From Arenimonas sp. (GTDB lineage Bacteria; Pseudomonadota; Alphaproteobacteria; Rhizobiales; Rhizobiaceae): a stretch of 64,000 bases of DNA. Below, in pieces: positions 25,264 through 34,944 of the stretch. Location of the stretch: positions 17,850-81,849 of the forward strand of contig JAIBEK010000037.1 of assembly GCA_019459145.1 (NCBI GenBank), written 5' to 3'. How positions within the stretch are numbered: the first letter of the stretch is position 1; each line of letters starts with the position of its first letter. Position numbers and translations under genes: made by a program. A model generated the notes under the pieces. That model was not told the origin of the DNA and ran no database searches. It worked only from the letters and a program-made list of their open reading frames with translations.

Positions 25264-27651
25264 ATGAGCACCAACAGTTTTTCTCGGCTTGGCCATGCCC
25301 TCCGCCTCGCCGGCGACCGATTTCTTCGGCTGGGCGAAGCAGGCCAGACCGAGGCCGAAGCGGACCGCATCCGGGCAATCCGCCTGTCGACGGTCTTGCG
25401 CAACACGCCTTTGATGATGGGCGCCAACATCGCCAACGCGGTTGTGGCACTCGTCGCCTTTGCCAACAGCGACCTGTTTGCCTGGGTCGCGGTCTGGGCG
25501 CTGCTCATCATCGTAATCGCGGCCTATAACGGCATGGCAACATGGCGGAGCGGGAAGCTGCCGCCGCGCCGGACCGCGTCGCTTCGCGGCTCCCGTCGGG
25601 CGGTGATCTTTGCCGCCTTGCTGAGCGGCCTCTGGGCAGCGCTGACCGTGGTGTTCTACCCGCATGCCACCGACCACCAGCGGCTGGTGATCGTCGCGAT
25701 CAGCGTCGGCATGATGGGCGGAGGCGGTTTCGCCCTGGCCACGATCCCGCCGGCGGCCATCACCTTCAGCGTCCTCATGGGGCTGGTCTCACTGCTGGCT
25801 CTCAGCGTCGCCAACGAAGCCGTGGGTTTCAGCCTGCTCGCGCTTTACGTGATCTACACGGCAATCATCGTGCGCTCGTCGATGGCCCTGTGCGAAAATC
25901 TCACCATTCGCGTGCGTGCCCAGATGGCCTCCGACGACCAACGCGACGTCATCGGATTGCTGCTCAACGACTTCGAGGAGAACGCCGCCGACTGGCTGTG
26001 GGGTCTCGACGCCGAACTTCGCCTGCAACGGGCATCCCCGCGCCTCTTTGAGGAACTCGGCTGCACCGAGCAGCAGGCCTATGACCGGTTTCTCTGGGAA
26101 CTGCTCCCGTGTGACGGATCAAGCTGCGGCGGGAGCTACAAACTGAATGGCACGGATGGCCTGCGCAACCTGCTGACCAGCCGCACCTCCTTCCGCGATG
26201 TCGAGGTCTGTGTCGTCCAGGACGGCGAACCAGGCGTCTGGTCTCTCAGTGCCAAGGCCATGTTCGACGCCGACGGACACTTCACCGGCTACCGTGGCGT
26301 CGGGCGCAACGTGACCCAGGCTCGCGAAGCGCGCCGTCGGATCGAACACATGGCGCGCCACGACAGCCTCACCAATGTCGGCAACCGCGTTCTGCTCAAC
26401 GAGGGCCTCTCCCGAGCGGTCGATCGCCTGGAGCGCTTCGACGAGCATTTCTCCATCCTCCTGCTCGACCTCGACCGTTTCAAGCAGGTCAACGATACCC
26501 ACGGCCACGGCGCCGGAGACCAGCTTCTGCGCGAGGTGGCCAAGGTGTTGCAGGCCGTGTGCGGAGAAACCGACACGCTCGCCCGGCTCGGCGGCGACGA
26601 GTTCGCCGTCATCCATACGTCCATGCAAGACCCTCGCGCCGTGGCGGTGCTCGCCGACAGGCTGGTCAATGCGCTCTCCCAACCCTTCCCGCTCGATTCC
26701 GGCACCGCCCGCATCGGTGTCTCGATCGGCATTGCCTGCGCCCCGATCGACGGCCGTGACGCGGACGCCCTGATGCGCAACGCCGACCTTGCGCTCTATC
26801 GTGCCAAGGCCGACGGCCGAAACCGCTTCCACTTCTTCGATACCTCGCTCGACGCCGCCGCCCGCCGCCGCAACCTGATCGAGCAGGAACTGCGCGCCGC
26901 CGTGGCGGCCCGGTCCCTGACGCTGCACTTCCAGCCGCTGGTCGACTGCAGCAGCGGCCGGATCGTCTGCGCCGAAGCGCTCCTGCGCTGGCACCATCCG
27001 ACACTCGGAGCGATCAGCCCGACGGAGTTCATCCCGATCGCAGAGGATATCGGACTGATCGAAAGGATCGGCGCCTGGGCCATTCGCCAGGGCTGCATGA
27101 CCGCAGCTTCATGGCCGGAGGCGATCCGGATCGCGGTCAACCTGTCGCCGCGCCAGTTCGCCGGCACGGGCCTCTACGCCGGCATCGCCGACGCTCTGCG
27201 CGACAGCGGCTTGCCGCCGGCCCGCCTCGAGCTGGAAGTGACGGAATCGCTGCTGTTGAAAACCAATGCGCTCGTCGAATCGACCCTTGTCGCGATCAGG
27301 GCCCTTGGCGTGCGTCTCGCTCTCGACGATTTCGGCACGGGCTATTCGTCGCTCAGCTATCTGCGCAAATATCGCTTCGACAAGCTGAAGATCGACCAGT
27401 CCTTCATCTCCGACATCGAAACGAATAACGACAGCCGCGCCATCGTCGACGCCATCATCCGGCTGGGGCACGACCTCGGCATGTCGGTTGCGGCCGAAGG
27501 CGTCGAGACCGAAGCGCAATACGACATCCTGCGGAGACATGGCTGTGGCGAAATCCAGGGCTTCCTGGTCGGCCGGCCGATGCCGGGAGAAGACCTGGAG
27601 AGGCTTCTGACCAACGCACGGGAGCCTGGGGCAATCCGCCAGACCGCCTGA
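25264..27651 (+). CDS. Membrane-bound GGDEF/EAL cyclic-di-GMP protein with PAS domain
   Basis: A 795-residue inner-membrane signalling protein. Transmembrane helices fill about residues 45-205. A PAS-like domain lies at about 235-350. The GGDEF domain (about 360-520) has an intact RLGGDEFAVIH near residue 441, so diguanylate cyclase activity is possible. The EAL domain (about 535-785) has CAEALLRWHHP (about 568), ELEVTESLLL, DDFGTGYSSLSYL, KIDQSF and AEGVETEAQ intact, so phosphodiesterase activity is likely. No RxxD inhibitory site precedes GGDEF. It probably tunes c-di-GMP for motility or attachment. Confidence 0.93.
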   Translation: MSTNSFSRLGHALRLAGDRFLRLGEAGQTEAEADRIRAIRLSTVLRNTPLMMGANIANAVVALVAFANSDLFAWVAVWALLIIVIAAYNGMATWRSGKLPPRRTASLRGSRRAVIFAALLSGLWAALTVVFYPHATDHQRLVIVAISVGMMGGGGFALATIPPAAITFSVLMGLVSLLALSVANEAVGFSLLALYVIYTAIIVRSSMALCENLTIRVRAQMASDDQRDVIGLLLNDFEENAADWLWGLDAELRLQRASPRLFEELGCTEQQAYDRFLWELLPCDGSSCGGSYKLNGTDGLRNLLTSRTSFRDVEVCVVQDGEPGVWSLSAKAMFDADGHFTGYRGVGRNVTQAREARRRIEHMARHDSLTNVGNRVLLNEGLSRAVDRLERFDEHFSILLLDLDRFKQVNDTHGHGAGDQLLREVAKVLQAVCGETDTLARLGGDEFAVIHTSMQDPRAVAVLADRLVNALSQPFPLDSGTARIGVSIGIACAPIDGRDADALMRNADLALYRAKADGRNRFHFFDTSLDAAARRRNLIEQELRAAVAARSLTLHFQPLVDCSSGRIVCAEALLRWHHPTLGAISPTEFIPIAEDIGLIERIGAWAIRQGCMTAASWPEAIRIAVNLSPRQFAGTGLYAGIADALRDSGLPPARLELEVTESLLLKTNALVESTLVAIRALGVRLALDDFGTGYSSLSYLRKYRFDKLKIDQSFISDIETNNDSRAIVDAIIRLGHDLGMSVAAEGVETEAQYDILRRHGCGEIQGFLVGRPMPGEDLERLLTNAREPGAIRQTA

Positions 27652-27723
27652 CAAACCGCCACCGGTAGGCAGCAAACAGCAAGCAGGAAACGATTGCTCC
27701 CTCGCAATGGCGGACGCTGCGGT

Positions 27724-29265
27724 TTATTCGAGCGGAATGGCGACGTGGCGCAGATTGCCCTCGGCATCGGAAATCATCACATAGGCATTGCGCCGGCCTT
27801 CGCTCTTCAGCGTGCTCAGCGTCTCTGCCACCGCCTCGGGGGTCTCAACGAACTCCTGCGCCACCTCGACGATCACCTGCCCTGCCTCGATCCCCTTTTC
27901 CGCGGCCGGCGAGCCCGGCGTGACGGCGGTAATGACCACGCCCTCGACGCTCTCGGCGATCGCATAGGTCTTGCGCGCCGCATCGTCGAGCGGTGAAAGC
28001 TCGATGCCGATCGCCCCGAGGATCGCCGGCGACTGTGCGCCCGGCGCGGTCGGCGATTGCTGCTCTCCGTCCTCGTCCCCCGGCGCCGTCTCCTCGCTTT
28101 CGCCCTCCGGCGTCAGCACGCCGTCTTCGGACGACGCGACGACGGCCGCCTTTTCGTCTTCCAGTCGTCCGAGCGTCACGCTCAGCGTCTCTTCCTTGCC
28201 GTCGCGCAGCACGATCACCCTAACCTCGGCCCCGACCGCGCTCTCGGCAACGGTTCTGACGAGATCGCGCGTATCGTCGACCTCCTTGCCGTCGAACGAC
28301 ACGATCACGTCACCGATCCGGATCGGACCGTTCTCAACCGGACCGCCCTTGACCAAGCCGCTCACCAGCGCGCCGCGAGCCTTGCCGATCTTGAGGCTAT
28401 CCGCCACCTCGTCGGTCACCGGCTGGATACGCACGCCGAGCCAGCCGCGCCGGGTCTCGCCGAACTCGATCAATTGGTTGATGACGTTTTCGGCGAGTTC
28501 GGTCGGCACCGCGAAGCCGATGCCGATCGAGCCGCCACTCGGCGAAATGATCGCCGTGTTGATGCCGATCACCTCACCGTTCATGTTGAACAGCGGGCCG
28601 CCGGAATTGCCCTTGTTGATCGCCGCATCGGTCTGGATGAAATTGTCGTAAGGGCCGGCATTGATGTTGCGACCGCTCGCCGAGATGATACCGACGGTCA
28701 CGGACCCGCCGAGCCCGAACGGATTGCCGATCGCCATGACCCAGTCGCCGATGCGCATCTTGCGAGAATCGCCGAACTTGACGGCGGCCAGCGGCGCCGG
28801 AGGCTCGACCTTCAGCACCGACAGGTCGGTCTTCGGATCGGTACCGATCAGCTTGGCCTTGAGCTTGGAGCCGTCGGGGAAGATGACCTCGATGTCGTCG
28901 GCCCCCTCGATCACGTGATTATTGGTGACGACGAAGCCCTTCGGATCGATGACGAAGCCCGAGCCGAGCGAATTGACCTTGTTATTGCCGCCGTCCTGGC
29001 CCCGGTTCTTGAAGAAATCCTCGAACAGTTCCTGGAAGGGGGAGCCTTCCGGCACCTGCGGTACGGGACCGTCGCCCTCGTCCTTGACGCTCTGCGAGGT
29101 AGAAATATTGACCACCGCCCCGAGCAGGCCCTGCGCCAGATCGGCCACCGAATCAGGCCCTTGAGCCATCGCGGCGCGGCTCGAGCCCATCGCGCCGAGC
29201 GATAGTGCCGTGCCGAGCAGCAGGGCCGCGAGTGCAGTGCGGGACTTGGGCGCGGTGCGGGTCAT
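27724..29265 (-). CDS. degP: Do/DegP family periplasmic serine protease
   Basis: A periplasmic protease and chaperone of envelope quality control, 513 residues. The signal peptide covers about residues 1-34. The trypsin-like domain has catalytic His117 (VTNNHVIEG), Asp147 (KTDLSVLKV) and Ser221 (INKGNSGGPLF). Two PDZ domains follow (about 300-385 and 430-510). An acidic, low-complexity linker (about 395-425) joins them. GAGGAAG supports the ATG at 29265. It is the last gene of the thyA-folA-hflK-hflC-DUF2065 block, separated by about 100 bases. DegQ or another Do paralogue name would fit equally. Confidence 0.93.
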   Translation of the reverse strand: MTRTAPKSRTALAALLLGTALSLGAMGSSRAAMAQGPDSVADLAQGLLGAVVNISTSQSVKDEGDGPVPQVPEGSPFQELFEDFFKNRGQDGGNNKVNSLGSGFVIDPKGFVVTNNHVIEGADDIEVIFPDGSKLKAKLIGTDPKTDLSVLKVEPPAPLAAVKFGDSRKMRIGDWVMAIGNPFGLGGSVTVGIISASGRNINAGPYDNFIQTDAAINKGNSGGPLFNMNGEVIGINTAIISPSGGSIGIGFAVPTELAENVINQLIEFGETRRGWLGVRIQPVTDEVADSLKIGKARGALVSGLVKGGPVENGPIRIGDVIVSFDGKEVDDTRDLVRTVAESAVGAEVRVIVLRDGKEETLSVTLGRLEDEKAAVVASSEDGVLTPEGESEETAPGDEDGEQQSPTAPGAQSPAILGAIGIELSPLDDAARKTYAIAESVEGVVITAVTPGSPAAEKGIEAGQVIVEVAQEFVETPEAVAETLSTLKSEGRRNAYVMISDAEGNLRHVAIPLE

Positions 29266-29366
29266 GTGGTCTTCCTCTGGCTGGACAGGCATCTTTTTGG
29301 CCGAAGCATAAGGCGGAAAAATGAAAGTCGAAATCAATTTCGCCGGAGCGGTGCGTGACGCAAGCC

Positions 29367-29552
29367 CTAGCCGCGGACCAGCCAGATTATTCCGACACCC
29401 AGCGTGACGGCGACCAGGCCCGAAAGCCGCAGTTGTTCCGGCGGAATGGACGGCAAGAGACGCGCCATCCGCACAAGAAAACGAGGGGCCAGTGCATAGA
29501 CCAGCCCCTCGAGGATCAGGAAAAAGGCAAAACCTGCGAGCAGATCCGCCAT
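29367..29552 (-). CDS. DUF2065 small membrane protein
   Basis: A 61-residue protein with two transmembrane helices (about 5-25 and 43-60) and the family pattern MADLLAGFAFFLILEGLVYALAPRFLVRMARLL. It matches the YjeT/DUF2065 group, also found next to hflC in other proteobacteria. The ATG at 29552 is chosen; a TTG at 29564 would overlap the hflC stop. Its function is unknown, but the linkage suggests work with HflKC. Confidence 0.82.
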   Translation of the reverse strand: MADLLAGFAFFLILEGLVYALAPRFLVRMARLLPSIPPEQLRLSGLVAVTLGVGIIWLVRG

Positions 29553-29560
29553 GGCGACCG

Positions 29561-30496
29561 TCAATTGCCGGTTGCCGGGACGGCACTTGCCGCTGGAGCC
29601 GAGGGGGAAGTCGGAGCCGCCCCCTGCGCGTCGTTGAAGAAGCGGAAGAAATCCGAATCCGGCGACAGCACCATGGTCGAACCGGTACCGCTCAGCGCCC
29701 CGTTATAGGCCCGCATCGAGCGATAGAACTCGAAGAAGGCTTCGTCGCGACCAAAGGCCTCGGCGAAGACGCGGTTACGTTCGGCGTCGCCCTGGCCTCG
29801 CAGGATTTCCGAATCACGCTGCGCTTCCGCCTGCAATTCGACAACCTGGCGGTCGGCGATGGCGCGGCGGCGCTGGCCTTCTTCATTACCACGGGCGCGG
29901 ATCAGTTCGGCCTCGGCCAGTCTTTCGGCCTTCATGCGCTCGAAAGTCTGTTGCGAGACTTCCTGTGTCAGGTCGGTCCGGCGAATGCGCACGTCGGAAA
30001 TGGTGACGCCGAGCGATTCCGCATCGACCCTCAAGTCGTCGCGGACTTCCTGCATCATCGACGCGCGGGCATCCGACAGCGCCGATTCGAAGCCACGCAG
30101 GCCGTAGACGCGACGCAGCGATGCATCGAGACGGGTGCGCAGGCGCGATTCGGCGGATTCCCGATCGCCGGAGACCGTTTCACGGAACCGGCGGGGATCG
30201 GTGATCTTGTAGACGACGAAGGCGTCGACTTCATAGAACTTGCCGCCGGAAACCTGCACGCGGATATTGTCGAGATCGAAGCGCAGCGCCTGATCCTCGA
30301 CATACTGGACGCGATCGGCGTCGGCGAAGGCGAACGGCAGCTTGAAGTAAAGCCCCGGTTCGCTGTGGACGGCCTGGATCTGACCGAAGCGCACCACGAC
30401 CGCCTGCTGGCGCTCATTGACGACGAAGACCGACGAATAGACCAGCAGCAGCACGGCCGCGAGGCCGATCAGCCCATAGGCGAGACGATTGGACAT
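29561..30496 (-). CDS. hflC: HflC, SPFH/band 7 membrane protein
   Basis: A subunit of the HflKC complex that surrounds and restrains the FtsH protease in the inner membrane. It has 311 residues. An N-terminal transmembrane helix (about 5-25) is followed by the SPFH domain (VNERQQAVVVRFGQI, PGLYFKLPF, DNIRVQVSGGKFYEVDAFVVYKI). A helical region rich in Ala, Glu and Arg comes next (about 190-260). The ATG at 30496 follows a perfect GGAGG and lies 3 bases from the hflK stop, so the two are coupled. Confidence 0.95.
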   Translation of the reverse strand: MSNRLAYGLIGLAAVLLLVYSSVFVVNERQQAVVVRFGQIQAVHSEPGLYFKLPFAFADADRVQYVEDQALRFDLDNIRVQVSGGKFYEVDAFVVYKITDPRRFRETVSGDRESAESRLRTRLDASLRRVYGLRGFESALSDARASMMQEVRDDLRVDAESLGVTISDVRIRRTDLTQEVSQQTFERMKAERLAEAELIRARGNEEGQRRRAIADRQVVELQAEAQRDSEILRGQGDAERNRVFAEAFGRDEAFFEFYRSMRAYNGALSGTGSTMVLSPDSDFFRFFNDAQGAAPTSPSAPAASAVPATGN

Positions 30497-30498
30497 GA

Positions 30499-31596
30499 TC
30501 AATTGCCTCCCTGCGTCTGGCTCTGGCCCATGCGGCCGATCTCGTTGAGCGGCAGATAGGGTACGACGCCGCTCTGGTTTTGGTCGATGATCACCTTGTT
30601 CGAGTTCTTCAGAACCTGCTCCATGGTTTCCAGATAGAGGCGCTTGCGGGTCACGTCCGGCGCCTTGCTATATTCTTCGTGGATGTCGACGAAGCGCTGG
30701 GCCTCACCTTGCGCTTCCTTGACGACACGATCCTTGTAGGCGGCTGCCTCTTCGCGGATCTGCGCCGCCTGGCCTCGGGCCTGACCGAGCTTCTGGTTGG
30801 AGTATTTGTTGGCTTCCTCGACGAAGCGATCTTCGTCCTGCTCGGCGCGTTGGACTTCGTCGAAGGCGTCGGCGACCTCGCGCGGCGGGGCCGCATCCTC
30901 GATCGCCACGGCATTGATTGAAATGCCGGCACCGTAAGTGTCCATCGTGCCCTGAATGATCGCCTTGACGTCGGCAGCGATCTGCTGGCGAGCGTCACGG
31001 AAAATGTCCTGCGCGGGACGACGACCGACGACTTCGCGCATGGCGCTCTCGGCGACCTGCTGCAGGGTCAGCTGCGGAGCCTCGATATTGAACAGGAAGG
31101 CGCGCGGGTCACTTACCGTGAACAGCACCGAGAACTGCACATTGACGATATTCTGGTCACCCGACAGCATCAGGCCGGCGCTCGACGAGGACGAGGCCTT
31201 GGCACCGATATTCTGCTGCTGCTCGGTCACCTTGGTGATTTCGACGGTTTCCAGCGGCCATACATGGAAGTGCAGGCCCGGCATGGCGATTTCGTCCTTC
31301 GGCTTGCCGAAGCGCAGCTCGACGCCGCGCTCGTCCGGCTGGACCGTGTAGATTGCCTGAACCAGCCAGAAAGCGACCAGCACCAGGCCCAGGACGACGA
31401 GCATGCCGCCGTTGAAACCGCCGGGCACGAGGTTCTTCAACCGGTCCTGACCGCGCCGGATCAGATCCTCGAGATCGGGGGGCGTATTGCCGCCACCGCC
31501 GCCGCGCGGCCGGTTCGGCCCCTGCCCCCAGGGGCCCTTGTTATCGCCGCCGCCGCCGCCCCATGGGCCGCCGCCGTTCTGATTGCTCCAGGGCAT
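30499..31596 (-). CDS. hflK: HflK, SPFH/band 7 membrane protein
   Basis: The partner of HflC in the FtsH-regulating complex. It has 365 residues. A glycine- and proline-rich cytoplasmic N-terminus (residues 1-40, GGGPWGGGGG) is followed by a transmembrane helix (about 62-82). The SPFH domain starts YTVQPDERGVELRFG, and a coiled helical region (about 240-320) ends near VIIDQNQSGVVPYLPL. It is transcribed with folA upstream and hflC downstream. Confidence 0.95.
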   Translation of the reverse strand: MPWSNQNGGGPWGGGGGDNKGPWGQGPNRPRGGGGGNTPPDLEDLIRRGQDRLKNLVPGGFNGGMLVVLGLVLVAFWLVQAIYTVQPDERGVELRFGKPKDEIAMPGLHFHVWPLETVEITKVTEQQQNIGAKASSSSSAGLMLSGDQNIVNVQFSVLFTVSDPRAFLFNIEAPQLTLQQVAESAMREVVGRRPAQDIFRDARQQIAADVKAIIQGTMDTYGAGISINAVAIEDAAPPREVADAFDEVQRAEQDEDRFVEEANKYSNQKLGQARGQAAQIREEAAAYKDRVVKEAQGEAQRFVDIHEEYSKAPDVTRKRLYLETMEQVLKNSNKVIIDQNQSGVVPYLPLNEIGRMGQSQTQGGN

Positions 31597-31741
31597 TCAT
31601 ACCTCTTTGATTGAAATTCGCTCCCAATGCCTGCGCGGATGCCATCGGCTCCTCGCGGACGTTAGTCCCGTTATAGGTACGGCTATGCGCGCTTTCAACG
31701 GAAAGCACTTAACTTCTTCGAGAGTTATGGGAAATAATGCG

Positions 31742-32266
31742 TTATGCCGCAGCTCTTCTGCGGTAGACGGCATAACGGGTCGGATAACTGTCCTTTTCGC
31801 CTGCGGGAAACGCCGTTTCCTCCACCAGCTCGAACAGGGCCGGATCGATCGCCGGAAAGACCGTGTCGCCGTCGATCACGGCCTCGACATGGGTCACATG
31901 CAGTTCGTCGCAAAGCGGCAGCGCCTGCCGGTAGATCTCGCCGCCGCCGGCAATGCAGACTTCGTCCACGCCCGAGGCGCTCGCGATCGCTGTCGCGCGC
32001 TCCAGCGCCGCCTCGAGGCTCGCCTCAGTCTCGACACCCGGCATGTCGATCTTCGGGCCGCGGCTGACGATCACATGCGGCCGGCCAGGCAAGGGCTTGC
32101 CGCCGACCGACTCGAACGTCTTTCGCCCCATCACCAGCGGCTTGCCCATGGTCAATGCCTTGAACCGCTTGAGATCGGTCGACAGCTTCCACGGCATGTC
32201 GCCATCGCGGCCGATCACGCCATTCTCCGCCATGGCGACGACGATGATGATCTTGGCTTTCGACAT
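31742..32266 (-). CDS. folA: Dihydrofolate reductase
   Basis: NADPH-dependent reduction of dihydrofolate to tetrahydrofolate, needed after each ThyA turnover. It has 174 residues. Conserved pieces are IIIVVAMAENGVIGRDGDMPWKLSTDLKRFKALTMG (catalytic Asp in the MPW-KLSTDL region), VMGRKTFESVG, PGRPHVIVSR and VCIAGGGEIYRQAL. The ATG at 32266 follows AAAGG. It lies 32 bases behind thyA in the same direction, the classic thyA-folA pair. Confidence 0.95.
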   Translation of the reverse strand: MSKAKIIIVVAMAENGVIGRDGDMPWKLSTDLKRFKALTMGKPLVMGRKTFESVGGKPLPGRPHVIVSRGPKIDMPGVETEASLEAALERATAIASASGVDEVCIAGGGEIYRQALPLCDELHVTHVEAVIDGDTVFPAIDPALFELVEETAFPAGEKDSYPTRYAVYRRRAAA

Positions 32267-32298
32267 GGACTGCCTTTCGCTGGAACCACCCACCGTCA

Positions 32299-33093
32299 TC
32301 AGACGGCGATCGGCGCCTTGATGCTTGAATCGGCTTCGTAGCCCTCGAGGCTAAAGTCCTCGAACTGAAAGGCAAACAGGTCACGCACCTGCGGATTGAT
32401 CCGCATCACCGGAAGCGCCTTCGGCGTCCGCGCCAGCTGCAGCTTCGCCTGCTCGAAATGGTTGGCGTAGAGATGCGCGTCGCCGAGCGTGTGGACGAAG
32501 TCACCGGGCTCGAGATCCGTCACCTGCGCCACCATCATCGTCAGAAGTGCGTAGGAAGCGATGTTGAAGGGCACGCCGAGGAATATGTCGGCCGAGCGCT
32601 GATAGAGCTGGCAGGAGAGCTTGCCATCCGCGACGTAGAACTGGAACAGGCAGTGACAGGGCGGCAAGGCCATCTCGTCCACTTCCACCGGGTTCCAGGC
32701 GGAAACGATATGGCGGCGCGAATTGGGATTCTTGCGGATCCCTTCAATGAGATTGGCGATCTGGTCGATATGGCCGCCCTTGCCGTCGGGCCAGGAGCGC
32801 CACTGCGCGCCATAGACCGGCCCGAGATCGCCGTTTTCGTCGGCCCACTCGTCCCAGATGCTGACACCATGCTGCTTGAGATAGGCGATATTGGTGTCGC
32901 CCTTGAGGAACCACAGAAGCTCATGGATGATCGAGCGCAGGTGCAACTTCTTGGTCGTGGTGACCGGAAACCCTTGCGAAAGGTCGAAACGCATCTGGTA
33001 GCCGAACACCGAGCGCGTGCCCGTTCCGGTGCGGTCGCCCCGGTCGGACCCGTTGTCCATCACATGGCGCAAGAGGTCGAGATACTGCTTCAT
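32299..33093 (-). CDS. thyA: Thymidylate synthase
   Basis: Converts dUMP to dTMP with methylene-tetrahydrofolate. The 264 residues equal the E. coli length. Family motifs are [26 protein letters not shown], the catalytic cysteine in [31 protein letters not shown] and GDAHLYANH. It is the first gene of a co-directional block thyA-folA-hflK-hflC-DUF2065-degP. The start at 33093 is preceded by an in-frame extension without family similarity, which I reject. Confidence 0.97.
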   Translation of the reverse strand: MKQYLDLLRHVMDNGSDRGDRTGTGTRSVFGYQMRFDLSQGFPVTTTKKLHLRSIIHELLWFLKGDTNIAYLKQHGVSIWDEWADENGDLGPVYGAQWRSWPDGKGGHIDQIANLIEGIRKNPNSRRHIVSAWNPVEVDEMALPPCHCLFQFYVADGKLSCQLYQRSADIFLGVPFNIASYALLTMMVAQVTDLEPGDFVHTLGDAHLYANHFEQAKLQLARTPKALPVMRINPQVRDLFAFQFEDFSLEGYEADSSIKAPIAV

Positions 33094-33181
33094 GGTTTTT
33101 GCCGCCGATTCCTGTTCGGCGGCAATGTAGCGTCCCCGGCCGGCGGAACCAAGCGGCCCTGCCGGTTTTCCCATGCTGAGC

Positions 33182-33490
33182 TCAGAGGTCTTCCAGTTTG
33201 CCGAGTTCCTTGGCGACCAGGTAGTAGAAGGTCACACGCGACTTGCTGTTGTCCTTCGCCATGATGGTACACACCGTGTCGACGGCCTTGTCGGCGGCCG
33301 GGCCGGTGACGCCGAGCTTCTTGCCGCACCACTTTTCCTTGACGCGGGCGAGTTCATCCGGATCGGACGCGGATACAAGCGAGGAATCGCGATTGCGCAG
33401 GGCAATTCCCAGGTGACGCACGATCTTGTTGACCACCGCCTCGTCGGCGCCCGGGTCGTAGTGCGTCACTTCTGCAAGATAGTCCGTCAT
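33182..33490 (-). CDS. DUF2853 family protein
   Basis: A 102-residue soluble protein. The start [40 protein letters not shown] and the closing [15 protein letters not shown] fit the DUF2853 family, small helical proteins of alphaproteobacteria and others. GGAAGAAGG precedes the ATG at 33490. It ends 88 bases before thyA. Function is unknown. Confidence 0.87.
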   Translation of the reverse strand: MTDYLAEVTHYDPGADEAVVNKIVRHLGIALRNRDSSLVSASDPDELARVKEKWCGKKLGVTGPAADKAVDTVCTIMAKDNSKSRVTFYYLVAKELGKLEDL

Positions 33491-33699
33491 GGCCTTCTTC
33501 CTTTCGCTGAACGCGGACGTCTCATGCGCGCCCGCTTGAACAGCAGAATGTGAGAAGCGTCTGTGACCGTCAAGCGGCTTGGCTTGCCGCGCCGAACATG
33601 ATGCAAAATTTGTCGGCGCCAATTGAGTTTTGCCAGGAATCCGGCCATGACAAGGCTCCGGCACGCACGGTCGTCCAGAACACGCGGAGACACAGGCGA

Positions 33700-34416
33700 A
33701 TGGCATTCAATCGGCTTGTCCTGACCTTGCTGACGGCGCTCACGATGGCGACGGCACCCCTTCCCGCAAACGCCCAGTCCGGTGCGCCCCATCGCCTCGT
33801 CGGCATGTGGAATGTCGATGTCGGCGGGCCGGTCGGCAAATGCCAGATCGAACTGCAGAGCCACAGCGTCGCCGGCCGCCTCGCAGCCCGCTCGATCATG
33901 TGCATGGGGCCGCTCGCCTTCGTCAACGGCTGGGCGCCCGACCGCAACGGCTTTTCCCTGCTCGGCCTCGACGGCCGCCCCATCGCCAGCTTCGCCCCGG
34001 CGCGCGGCATCATGAACGGCCGGCTCGCCGACGGTTCGCTGGTCGTCATGCGGCCGGCCGGCGGGCAGCGCGCCGATGCCGTGCAACCGCCGCCGGGCGG
34101 CGGCGCAAATCCCTGCTATATCCGCGAGGACACCGGCAAGTGCGTGGGCCCCGAGGATACCGTTGCGCCGCGCGGGCCGCATCCGGTCCGGGTGCTGATC
34201 ACCGGCCTGATGAACATCCGCCGCGAACGCAGCCTCGAAAGCCAGGTCGTCGGCCAGGTGAAGGCGGGCCAGTGCATCATCGTCAATGCCTGTTTCGACA
34301 CCAAATGGAGCGTTCGCTGCGAGATCCCGATGGACGGCGGCGCGACCCGCGGCTTCATCCTGAAATACTATGAGAAGAACGGCCGCGACTATGTCGGCTT
34401 CGTCAATCGCTGCTGA
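33700..34416 (+). CDS. Exported protein with AprI/Inh-like and SH3 domains
   Basis: A 238-residue exported protein with signal peptide 1-25 (ending ANA before QSGAP). Residues about 32-105 (LVGMWNVDVGGPVGKCQIEL, RSIMCMGPLAFVNGWAPDRNGFSLLGLDGRPI) resemble the AprI/Omp19 protease-inhibitor lipocalin-like fold, with a cysteine pair. Residues about 165-238 (VLITGLMNIRRERSLESQVVGQVKAGQCIIV) look like a bacterial SH3 domain with two or more cysteines. A guess is a periplasmic inhibitor or cell-wall binder. It ends about 60 bases before the tmRNA gene. Confidence 0.8.
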   Translation: MAFNRLVLTLLTALTMATAPLPANAQSGAPHRLVGMWNVDVGGPVGKCQIELQSHSVAGRLAARSIMCMGPLAFVNGWAPDRNGFSLLGLDGRPIASFAPARGIMNGRLADGSLVVMRPAGGQRADAVQPPPGGGANPCYIREDTGKCVGPEDTVAPRGPHPVRVLITGLMNIRRERSLESQVVGQVKAGQCIIVNACFDTKWSVRCEIPMDGGATRGFILKYYEKNGRDYVGFVNRC

Positions 34417-34475
34417 TGCAAAACTTCCTTTCGCTTGGCCCTTTTCATCGGCGGATGAAAGACCTATATCTGCCT

Positions 34476-34808
34476 TGCCGGGGCTTGCTCCGGCTATGGC
34501 GATAAACGGTCGGTGTAATAAGCCTATTGGACCCGGGGGCGGTACCCGGCGCCTCCACCAAAAACCGGTTGGTCTTTTGACCGGCTTTTGATGGGGGCGA
34601 AATAGGATCGACAAGGGTGTAAAGATCGAACTTTTGCTCGGCATGATACCGCCGTTATCGGGTCACAAGTGTAGTTGCAAACGACAACAACGCTAAGGGT
34701 TACGCTCTCGCTGCCTAATGGCGGTGCGGGAAATCCGAACTAAGCCCTCAAGGTTAGCCCCTTGAGGCGGGGTCCGAAGGCACCTGGCAACAGAAGCCTT
34801 CACCTTCC
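34476..34808 (+). ncRNA. ssrA: Transfer-messenger RNA, circularly permuted (two-piece)
   Basis: tmRNA rescues stalled ribosomes and tags the unfinished protein. The gene has the alphaproteobacterial permuted order. The acceptor piece comes first, ending in CGCCTCCACCA (34550-34560). A short spacer with its own hairpin follows, then the coding piece starting GGGGGCGAAATAGG (34593). GGGGGCG pairs with CGCCTCC as the acceptor stem. GGACC near 34530 pairs with GGTCC near 34771. The tag frame at 34677-34718 reads ANDNNAKGYALAA then TAA. Outer ends are estimates. The sspB gene lies directly downstream. Confidence 0.95.
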
Positions 34809-34944
34809 CTCCCCTTTGCCTACCGTCCGCGTTTCAATTCGTGTAATATGCTTCGTCATGACTCGGGTAACGGGGGCTTTCCCCGAATGCGGCGTCGTGG
34901 CATATAGCCGCGCGAAGACGCCAAGCAAGAGAAAGACAGGATCT

